Origin: Orientallactaga sibirica
Taxonomy: Eukaryota > Chordata > Mammalia > Rodentia > Dipodidae
DNA: 64,000 nucleotides
Direction of reading: 5' to 3'
Assembly: GCA_036365145.1 (NCBI GenBank)
Contig: JAEOAD010001608.1
Span: 248,001-312,000, forward strand
In this document: positions 55,545 through 64,000 of the stretch, piece after piece
How positions within the stretch are numbered: position 1 is the first letter of the stretch
How the letters are laid out: the number at the start of each line of letters is the position of its first letter
Program-made: the position numbers and the translations under genes
Notes under the pieces: model-generated
Told to the model about the DNA's origin: nothing
Database searches by the model: none
Seen by the model: the letters and a program-made list of their open reading frames with translations, nothing else

Positions 55545-57282
55545 TTATTTTTAATTGACAACTTCTATACTTACAGACAATAAACCATGATATTTCCCTC
55601 CCCTCCCCCATTCCCCTTCAGAACTCCATTCTCCATCATATCCCCTCCCTCTCTCCATTGGTCTCTCTTTTAATTTGATGCCATCGTCTTTTTCTTCTAT
55701 TATAAGGGTCTTGTGAAGGTATTGCTAGGCACTGCAAGGTCATGGATATCAAGGCCAATTTCTGTCTGGACAGTTGCATTGTAAGGATTCGTACCCTTCC
55801 TTTGGCTCTTACATTCTTTCTGCCCCCTCTTCTGCAATGGACCCTGAGCCTTGGAGGGTGTGACAGATATGTTTCAGTGTTGGACACTCTTCTGTCCCTT
55901 CTTCACAGCACTGTGTTGCCTTTTGGGTCATCCCAGTGGTCTTTGCCATCTGAAAAGAGAAGCTTCTCTAACCAGATGTGAGAGTAGCATTAATATGTGA
56001 ATATGAACATTAAGTGTAGTGCTTTGAGGACAGTTTTGTGGGAATAATATATACATTTAGCCAGACAAGAACAGGCTTTATACGCCTAAGGCTCATGCCC
56101 TCCTCTGCCATAGACTTTTGATTATTTTTTTCAGTGCCAGGCATGTATTCCCTCCCATAGAGAGGGCCTTCAGTCCAATTATGGAGCAGTTGGTTTCCCC
56201 AAGAGCAGACATGCCACTATTGCACCCATTTGGTCTTTGGGCCTATCTGGCCAAACTTGAATTTTCCAAATAAACATACAGATATCAGTAGCTTTTCTAT
56301 ACACTAAAAACAAACATGCAGAGGATGAAATCAGGGTCTCAATATTGTGAAAATATCAATCTTACCAAAAGCAATCTACACATTTAATACAATCCCCATT
56401 AAAATCCCAATAGCATTCTTCACAGAAATAGAAAAAATAATCCTAAAATTCATCTGGAAGCACAAAAAAACTCAAATAGCCAAAACAATTTTGGGCAACA
56501 AAAATCAGGCTGGTAGTATTACCATACCTGATTTTAAGTTGTATTACAAAGCCATAATAACAAAAACAGCATTGTACTGGCACAAGGACAGACATGTACA
56601 TCAATGGAACAGAATAGATGACCCAAATATTAATCCAGGCAGCAACAGCCACCTGATTTTTGACAAAAATGCCAAAAATATTCATTGGAGAAAAGATAGC
56701 CTCTTCAACAAATGGTGCCGGGAAAACTGGATATCTGTATTTAAAAGGATAAAAATAGATCCTTGTCTCTCTCCATGCACAAGAGTCAAGTCCAAGTGGA
56801 TCAGGGGCCTTGATAACAGATCTGAAACTCTGAAACTGTTAGAAAAAAAAGGTAGAGGAAACCCTTCAACATATTGCAACATATTGGCATAGGCAATAAA
56901 TTTCTGAATATAACCCCAATTGCTCAGGGAATAAAACCACTAATCAACCACTGGGACCTCATGAAATTACAAAGCTTTTGTACAGCCAAGAACACTGTGA
57001 ATAGAACAAAAAGACAACCTACAGAATGGGAGAAAATCTTTGCCAGCTATACATCTGAGAGAGGATTAATATCCAGAATATACAAAGAACTCAAAAAACA
57101 GAACAATAAGAAATCACACAACCCAGTTAAAAAATGGGCTATGGAACTAAATACAGAGTTTTCAGAAGAAGAAATACAGATGACATAAAAACATCTAAAA
57201 AAGTGTTCTACATCATTAGGCATCAGGGAAATGCAAATGAAAACTACTTTGAGATTCCATCTCACTCCTGTCAGAATGGCTA
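55545..57282 (-). mobile_element. Inverted (twin-primed) L1 insertion
   Basis: Two L1 pieces in opposite orientation form one insertion. The left piece (about 55545-56250) is antisense 3' UTR ('tggctcttacattctttctgcccc', 'ccaggcatgtattccctcccatagagagggcc'). The right piece (about 56270-57282) is sense ORF2 C-terminal region, open at 56347-56892 ([19 protein letters not shown], 'ALYWHKDRH') and 56874-57188. The target duplication CCATAGTGACATTTTAT lies at 55528-55544 and 57283-57299. Block A has the empty site. This is the layout made when L1 is reverse-transcribed from two primers. Neither piece encodes a full protein. Confidence 0.85.
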
Positions 57283-57436
57283 CCATAGTGACATTTTATC
57301 ACGGGAATTGATGAGCTACTTTTAAAACTTATATGGATGCCTGTACATGAATACCAACTGTTGCAATAAGCACATATGAAAGTAAAATTGGAGGCCTAGC
57401 TCTGTTAGATATCAGAACATATCTTAAGACTCTGGT

Positions 57437-57690
57437 TTCAATTTTTTTTGGAGAGAGACAGAGCGAGAGGAAGACAGATAGAGATGGGTACACCAGCAGC
57501 CTCTCAGCTGCTGTGAATGAAATCCAGATGCATGCACCCCCTTGTGGTCAAGTGTGGCATTGCGCCCTTGCATCACTTTGCATCTGGCTAAATGTGGGAC
57601 CTGGAAATTGGAACTGCTGGATATTGGAACCAGCATTCATCTTAGGCTTAGGAGGCAGGCATCTTAACCGCTAAGCCATCTCTCCAGCCC
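57437..57690 (-). repeat. DIP-like SINE, antisense (long variant)
   Basis: 'gagagagacagagcgagagg', 'gcacccccttgtggtcaagtgtggc', 'cttaaccgctaagccatctctccagcc'. TGGTTTCAATTTTTTT at 57433-57448 and 57691-57706 is its target duplication. Confidence 0.93.
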
Positions 57691-60419
57691 TGGTTTCAAT
57701 TTTTTTAATAGGTTGAGTAATATGCAATTTTTCACCAGTAAAACCACTCCAAATTAGAATCATTTCTGCATGAAAACTTTATTTTTTTAATATAATAAAT
57801 GATGATAATAGAATTTTTACCAGTAGGAAGGAATAGAATATTCATATATCCCAAAGATCATTGGGTATCCCCTTATAGCTAATTTCTTGTACCTTGCATG
57901 AGGTTCCTTCTTTCTCTGAATTTTTCTGGTTTGGGCTACAAAACCTGCCTTACTTTTTCTTTTTGCCAACTGGAAAAAAAAAATCAATGTTTCTCACATT
58001 ATCTTCCTTTTCCATTTCTCATGTTATTTAACTCTTACACAACCCTATTCCACTCAATAAAGGAATTGGGTGAGCAAAGAACATGTCTTTTCTCATAATT
58101 TGCTCTCAATGCTATGTCCTTCTAACACAACACATTGTCAAATGCCTTATCAAATTGAATAAATAGAAAAACATTGTTGATTATAAATTATGATTTTAGT
58201 TTAAGTCAATCATTTCAAAATCAGTTTCTAAGAGAAAATATTTTGTTCAAGCAATAAATGTTTCCATTGGTAAGCATAAATGTTGTTCTTTAATAAGCAC
58301 TCTGCTGTCCTAAGCAACACATGTTTCCTTGAGGCTTGTTTCTGCCTTTCCTATATCTCAACTCTTCAGTTGTTCAACGCTCAACATTGCTCCTCAGTCC
58401 TCAGAGACATTACCTTCCTTCCCAGCATGCAGTACTCTATTCTTTCACATTTGGTCAAATGAAAATGTCCTCAAAGATGAATGTAGAAGTTAAGAAAACT
58501 AATTGTTTAGGGACTTGGAAGTCAAGAAAACAGCACGCTAAAATGATGTTTTGGAAAATCCCACTGGTGGAAAATTTCCAAGCCCTGGGGTGGGAGGGAC
58601 TTCAGGTTCATGAAATTTCACACACATCTTTAAATTCTTCTTTTAAATCAAGAAGGAAACTGTTCCATTTTCAGTTTGTCCCTTAGGCAATGGGGACATT
58701 ATCTGACTTGGCAGAGAAATTCCTTCTCTTTGTCTGATATAACAAGGACGAGTTAGAATCAACCTGCACTGTTTGGTTAGACACAGAGTGGACCTGTTTC
58801 CAGGAGAACATAGATGTGTCGTCAGTTGAATTTGGCCAGACATCTGATGAGAACTTTGTCCACAGAGAACCAGAGAGTGTCATCACTGGAGTTTTAAAGG
58901 AGCACAGTGAGATTTTTCATTCATGTTGTTGAATTTGCCAATAGGATTTAAAATTGTGATGTGCAGCTTAAAAGTGTGGGTATATCTTACTCAGCATGGG
59001 CCTATTAGCAACTGTGTATACTTGTACTAATGGTATAATCTTCTGGTCAATGGACTCCTTATGTTTAGTGGGGATTATGTTAGCAAGATGAATGATAAAA
59101 GAAGCAGATAAAATAATATACCTGAAGCCCATAGGGCAACACATGGTACATATAATGTCCAATAAAAAACAGTGGCCATTTAAAAGTAATAAAATCTGAC
59201 TTTTCCTTATTTTTTTCTCAAAATAAATTTCCTCTCTAGCTCTCTTTTACCTTAAACACTACTCTCTCCCTAGATTTCTTCCTTCATAAAAAAATTCCTC
59301 TTCCTATAAAATTCCCTAGATCAGAGTTACCAGGCAGATTATCTGCTCAGACATATTTAGTCAGAGTCCTGGCTTTATTTCTCTTAAGCTTTATAATACT
59401 CTATAATAAAATTTTCTAAACTTTTCAAAAAAAGAATCAAGTCTTTGAGGTGGAGTGGGGTGGTTAAAAGTACATGTTCCGTACAGACTAATGAAATAAA
59501 AGCCTAACTTAGATTTTCAATCTTCATGTTAAGTACAAAGTAGTTATAAATGTGGTGTGCACATATGTAGCTCTTCAATAGAATTTTGTTTTTCATTTTC
59601 CCCCAAACTTATTTTCATCCTATAATACTTCTTAATTCTTATTTTGAAAGATTAAGCAGTAGAGATTTTAGAGAATGTACAAAGAATACTGAAGTCTACT
59701 GAAGTAGAACTGTTTGGAGTTAGTGATGGTCAACAAGAATTGACCACTTCCCAAACCACATACCAACAATTTATGCAAGGAAAGCTATGGAAGGTAAGGA
59801 GAAATACAAGTCACAGAGTGGTGTCTCCTAATTTAACTATGCCCTCTTACTTTTCCCTAACTGTGTTTGACATTGTGGATAGCATTCATTGTGGAGGCGC
59901 TCAGCTCCTGCCTCTGAGTACTAGGAATGTTGAAAATGCTGAAGTTCTGGACTGTGTAGAACTAGTTGTCATGGTGGGGTATCTCCCATGACACATGGCT
60001 ACTAGGTGATGAAGTTGGCATTGCTAGATTGTTAGAGCAGAAACAGATTTTACAAAAATTAGGAATAAGTTTAGAATAACTAAAACTTACTATTAAGAAC
60101 AGTATTTAACATTCATTTGGTTCCCTCTAATATTATTTGACCTTAGGTACCCTAGTACCTTAATCAGGATTATTTTTGAAATAGATACATTGTTATTCAT
60201 GAAACTTCATATGTATATTTAACTACTTGCTCTACTTCTTGGATTTACATTCTTTAGAATTCAATCCACAACAGCAAATTAGATTTGGGACAATTATAGA
60301 AAGTCTAAACTGTGTTTTTAGAGACTATGAGTATAATATATTATCTATTGTCAATATATATGAGACTGATTTTGAAAATTCCTTTATTTGAACAAAATAG
60401 GAGTTATCTTGTTTATATT

Positions 60420-60530
60420 TAATGGATATGCCATCTTGTGCATCTGTCTTACGTGAGTACTGGAAAAGCAAACCTGGGTCCTTACATTTTACAGGCAAAC
60501 ATCTTAACCACTAAGCAATTTCTTCAGCCC
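60420..60530 (-). repeat. DIP-like SINE fragment, antisense
   Basis: 'gccatcttgtgcatctgtcttacgtgagtactgg', 'aaacatcttaaccactaagcaatttcttcagcc'; the CT-rich side is lost. Confidence 0.75.
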
Positions 60531-60845
60531 TCAGTATAGACTTAAAGAAACTTTAAATAAATAATGATGTTTATTTACCTTCTAATATATGCTTTATTTC
60601 TTCTATTTATAGATATGTGAGTCTCCAGATAAGAATTTTATGGCCAGTCTCACCCGTATACCTGACAATGGCTGGCATGATTAAGTATAGTCATCACTTC
60701 CTTATAACATGTATGTTTCTTCATAATGTTTCTCAATAGTTTACTCCAGGAAGTAACTTATAAACATGATGTAAAATAAATATAATATCAAGTTTTATTC
60801 TTAGCTCTCAATCTGGCTGCTCTCTCACTATTACCCTTCAAAGAT

Positions 60846-60865
60846 TTCTAAATGTGTGTTCTCAG
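60846..60865 (+). promoter_or_regulatory. Candidate 3' splice site ahead of OR gene 3
   Basis: 'atttctaaatgtgtgttctcag' in overall wording, with AG at 60864-60865, 147 bp before the ATG and at the same relative place as in gene 2. Inferred. Confidence 0.4.
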
Positions 60866-61012
60866 TAAAATAAACATGCTCAATGTGATTTTGCATCTGG
60901 ATACAACCAAGCATTGGTTACTAAAAAACTCCAAACTGGACATCAGTAAATGTTTATCATAACTGACAAATTACGAGATCATTCTTTTATACATTCCCTT
61001 TCCTGGGAAATC

Positions 61013-61948
61013 ATGCAAAACCAGAGCTTTGTAACTGAGTTTGTCTTTCTGAGCCTATCCCTGAACTCAAGTGTCCAAAAGCTAGTAGTTGTTTTATTTT
61101 TGCTTGTGTACATTGCAACCATCAGTGGCAACATGCTAATTTCAGTGACCATCCTGGTCAGCCCTGCACTGCTGGGCTCTCCCATGTATTTCTTCCTGGC
61201 ATTCCTGTCCTGCCTGGATGCATCCATTTCTTCTGTCATGACACCAAAGATGATCATGGACTTGCTGCATGAGAGGAAGACCATCTCTTTTGAAGGATGC
61301 ATGACACAGCTCTTTCTTCTACATTTCTTTGGTGGGACAGAGATGATTGTCCTCACAGTCATGGCCTATGACCGTTATGTGGCCATTTGCAAGCCCTTGC
61401 ACTATTCTTCCATCATGAACTGGAGGCTCTGTGGCTCTCTGATAGGGGTCGCCTGGATTGGGGGCTTCCTGCACTCCATCATACAAATCATCTTCACTTT
61501 GCAGCTGCCCTTCTGTGGGCCCAATGTCATTGATCACTTCATGTGTGACTTGTTCCCATTGCTGGAGCTTGCCTGCACTGACACTCACATCTTTGGCCTT
61601 TTGGTGGTGGCCAACAGTGGGTTGATCAGCATCATAGTTTTCTTCCTGTTGCTTGTCTCCTACTGCTACATCTTATTCTCTCTGAGACACCACAGCTCTG
61701 AAGGGCGGCGGAAGGCTCTGTCCACCTGTGGGTCCCACATTGCTGTTGTGGTTTTGTTCTTTGTCCCATGCATATTTACTTATGCTAGTCCTCCAATATC
61801 ATTCTCCTTTGACAAAATGGTAGCCATATTTTACAGCATGGTAACTCCTTTGCTCAATCCTATAATTTATACTTTAAGGAATAAGGAAGTGAAAAGTGCC
61901 ATGAGAAAAGTGTGGGAGAGATTAGTGTTGGTTTGTTATGAGAAATAA
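61013..61948 (+). CDS. Olfactory receptor, class II, family 4 (OR4C-like), intact
   Basis: An intact, intronless 311-residue odorant receptor. An in-frame ATG at 60950 exists, but the start at 61013 (MQNQSF) is the one shared by the paralogues. Motifs: Asn3-Gln-Ser sequon, GN at 39-40, LGSPMYFF at 54-61, [10 protein letters not shown] at 117-126, SY at 216-217, KALSTCGSH at 234-242, PLLNPIIY at 279-286, and cysteines 96, 168, 178 and 188. It differs from gene 2 mainly in TM2-TM3 (SCLDASISS for [15 protein letters not shown] for FAEHFF) and near TM6-ECL3 (TYASPP for IYARPP), while bases 61459-61764 are identical to gene 2. Predicted to couple to Golf in olfactory cilia; ligand unknown. An A-rich 'gaaataaaaaaaaaaag' overlaps the stop, and 'caataaaag' near 62135 may be a polyadenylation signal. 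Confidence 0.97.
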   Translation: MQNQSFVTEFVFLSLSLNSSVQKLVVVLFLLVYIATISGNMLISVTILVSPALLGSPMYFFLAFLSCLDASISSVMTPKMIMDLLHERKTISFEGCMTQLFLLHFFGGTEMIVLTVMAYDRYVAICKPLHYSSIMNWRLCGSLIGVAWIGGFLHSIIQIIFTLQLPFCGPNVIDHFMCDLFPLLELACTDTHIFGLLVVANSGLISIIVFFLLLVSYCYILFSLRHHSSEGRRKALSTCGSHIAVVVLFFVPCIFTYASPPISFSFDKMVAIFYSMVTPLLNPIIYTLRNKEVKSAMRKVWERLVLVCYEK

Positions 61949-62609
61949 AAAAAAAAAGTAAGAAATAATGTAAAGTGTACAGTCAAAATTCTCAGGCCAA
62001 GACTCTATGGGATTTTCATTCTATGTAATGTAATATGACATTTCCTGTATCAAGAAATAACATTATTTAAAAATTATGCTTTACCTTTTACAAGCATATA
62101 CCTTGAATTGTAAACTTGATAGCTTCTTATGTCAATAAAAGATACTGAATTTTATGCTTACTTAAAATCTAATAAGTGAAATAGTACATATCAAAATGAC
62201 CTGTTGGACTATTTGTATATGACTAAGCTTTCAAAAACGTGTGAAGGATGAACAAAATGCCAAATGTACTGGAAATATAAAATAACTCAAACCATTTCAA
62301 ATGAAAAGAAAATTTGATTTTGGATAGTGATTTCAGTGACTCAAAAAGAAAAAAAGGAAACTAAACTGGAGTTGTCCCTGGATCATGTGACTCCATAATT
62401 TCAGGTGAGTTTCACTGACTTTCACTTCACAATCTCATTCACTTTTTGAATTTGTGAAGAGCAGAATGTGGTTGGCTCATTCATACATATTTTTGAAGTA
62501 TCTTTATATATAATATGACCACTTTATTATAACAAATACTGGGAGAAGAGATAGGGAAGAGCTCATAAGGAATCACCCATGAGCATATCTTTTTTAAGGA
62601 TAAGCTCTG
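61949..62609. other. 3' flank of OR gene 3 (end of block C)
   Basis: Matches the flanks of gene 2 and the block B pseudogene to about 62500 ('gatcatgtgactccataatttcaggtg', 'ctttttgaatttgtgaag'). No gene seen. Confidence 0.55.
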
Positions 62610-63089
62610 GTATTTTTATTATTGAAGATCTTAATTAAATTTTACGTAATTTCTTCCTACCACCCACTTTTGTCCTCCAGTCTTCATTCCCATCCAATAA
62701 AGCCCTCTTCTTTCCACCTATTCATTATTTTGATGTCTTTTTTGCCCTAATTCATGATTCAAGAAACATTTTGATGGGCTCAGTATTATGCAGTTCTTGT
62801 GTAGTTAATTAAGCCACTGTGAGGTCATGACGTAATGACCAACTTTGTCTACAAGATTGTTCCAAAGCACTTTTCCTCATTCTTTGGCTCTTACATGCTT
62901 TCTGCCTCCTCTTCCACTATGGCCCATGAACTTAGAGATTTTTTTTTTTTAGCTGTCTCAGCCACATCCACATTGATTTCCATAGTGCATGCACTGAGTT
63001 ACATTCTCACCAACAAGGGAGAAGGGTTCCTCTATGTCTACATTTTCATAAGCATTTATTGTCTTATTTTTTTTAATGATAGCCATTCT
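62610..63089 (-). repeat. L1 3' end, antisense
   Basis: Antisense 3' UTR ('tggctcttacatgctttctgcctcctcttcc', parallel to 55797-55835) passes into antisense ORF2 end ('tctcaccaacaagggagaagggttcc', 'gatagccattctgacatgagtgag'). Confidence 0.75.
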
Positions 63090-63278
63090 GACATGAGTGA
63101 GAGATGGAGACAGAGAGAGAGAATGTATGGGTACAGCAGTGTTTTCTGCCACTAAACAAACTCCAGACACATGCATCAATTCCTGCATCTGGCTATACAT
63201 GGGTACTGGGGAATCAAATCCAGATTATTAGGCTATGTAGGCAAGCACCTTAACTGCTGAGCCTTCTCTCCAGGCCCT
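63090..63278 (-). repeat. DIP-like SINE, antisense
   Basis: 'gagatggagacagagagagagaatg', 'gcatctggctatacatgggtactggg', 'ccttaactgctgagccttctctccaggcc'. Confidence 0.85.
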
Positions 63279-63560
63279 TTGCCCCTATTTTTATTGCTTC
63301 TTTTCATCTCCTGACTTTTGGCTTGACTTACTTTTCTGTGTCCAAGCCTTGAGGAGTTTCATTACGTTATTCATTTGTGACCATTCTAGTTTCTTAACAG
63401 AGGCACTTAAAGCTACTAATTTCCCTCTTAGGACTGCCTTTTTCGTGTCCCATTGTTTTTGCTATGTGGTATTTCATTGTTATTTGTTTCTAGATATTTT
63501 TGTAGCCTAGATGGCAGTCTTACTTTAGCTCAGTGACTTCAGAAAAGTAAAGTGGTTACA
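63279..63560 (-). repeat. Possible L1 fragment, antisense
   Basis: 'gctactaatttccctcttaggactgcctttttcgtgtccc' resembles antisense L1 coding sequence. Its placement in L1 is not certain. Confidence 0.4.
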
Positions 63561-64000
63561 TTTTTGTTGTTTATTAATCCAGTAAGTTTTGGGTAATTTT
63601 TTACAATAGCAATGCAAAATTAATATGGGTCAGAAGCAAACACAAGGAACACATGCTTTGCACTTCATTTTATGAAATCAGAATTACTGTCATCCAAAGG
63701 ATCACACTGTTCAAAACTCAATCAATGCAATCCAAAATAAAAACTAAGAAAAGAAGAAAAATCATATAATCATATGAATTTACATAGAAAAACATTTTTA
63801 AAATACTCATTTATGAGAAAAATCTTTTAAAGATGTAACAGGAAAAATTACTTCAACTTGACAAAACTATCTTCAAAAAATCTATAGGTAACATCTCATT
63901 TATTAGTAAAATATTAACATTAAGAAGAACACAAATTCCTGTCCACATGTTTTATTAAGTAGTACTTGAAATCCCAGATATAGCAACAAAATAAGATAAA
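63561..64000. other. AT-rich DNA at the window edge
   Basis: No gene or named repeat recognised. Confidence 0.4.

Larger units (their letters stand above)
57707..61012. other. Upstream region of OR gene 3 (block C)
   Basis: Landmarks shared with A and B: 'ggaaactgttccattttcag' near 58656, 'cagagagtgtcatcactggagttt' near 58871, 'ggtatatcttactcagcatgggcc' near 58980, 'gacattgtggatagcattc' near 59869 and 'acctgacaatggctggcatgatta' near 60661. A partial antisense SINE sits at 60420-60530. No coding gene is seen. Confidence 0.6.

Noticed and set aside
56347..56892. 181-codon ORF as a host gene
   Set aside because: It is the C-terminal part of L1 ORF2 within an inverted L1 insertion.
1..64000. 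CRISPR arrays, operons, bacterial-type promoters or terminators
   Set aside because: The sequence is vertebrate genomic DNA with SINEs and L1s; the short tandem repeats are microsatellites and a minisatellite.

Overview
This window is mammalian nuclear DNA. It is AT-rich, CpG-poor and full of SINEs, L1 fragments and LTR remnants, with single-exon chemosensory receptor genes between them. The dominant SINE is tRNA-derived: a head of the type CTGGAGAGATGGCTTAGCGGTTAAGGC, a CT-rich tail, then A-rich DNA. It looks like the DIP family of the B2 superfamily, known from jerboas and relatives (Dipodidae). Together with B1-like elements carrying a 'ttttcgaggtagggtctcac' end, this suggests a dipodid rodent such as Jaculus. 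That assignment is from memory of the repeat families and has not been searched.

Genes: all genes recognised are class II olfactory receptors (ORs) resembling family 4 (OR4C-like), all on the + strand. Three are intact: 9752-10693, 37363-38298 and 61013-61948. Two are obvious pseudogenes (29006-29907 and 47595-48550), and a short, strongly decayed receptor relic lies at about 50345-50605. The three intact genes and the 47.6 kb pseudogene are close paralogues. The 29 kb pseudogene belongs to a different lineage.

Layout: 0-12 kb holds the first receptor and its flanks. 12-28 kb is a repeat-dominated stretch with an L1 3' end, a diverged ~65-80 bp tandem repeat, an MaLR-like LTR element with both LTRs, a nested solo LTR, an inverted LTR pair, and a long but broken L1 at about 23.1-28.1 kb. 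28-30 kb holds the divergent OR pseudogene. From about 32 kb to 62.5 kb the sequence is built from three related blocks: A (about 32.0-38.9 kb), B (about 43.1-49.3 kb) and C (about 55.1-62.5 kb). Each has the same upstream landmarks and ends in a receptor gene or pseudogene. Blocks A and B are separated by an antisense L1; B and C are separated by an older antisense L1, an MaLR-like LTR and an unclassified CpG-richer segment.

How it fits together: this is part of an olfactory receptor gene cluster that expanded by tandem duplication and is diversifying by mutation, pseudogenisation and probably gene conversion. Receptors 2 and 3 share an uninterrupted 306-bp identical run although their flanks are well diverged. 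Insertions present in one block but absent at the matching site in another (L1, MaLR-like LTR, B1) give a relative chronology. Each receptor would act alone in olfactory sensory neurons through the Golf/cAMP pathway; there is no operon-like organisation. Most boundaries of repeats and blocks are estimates by eye.
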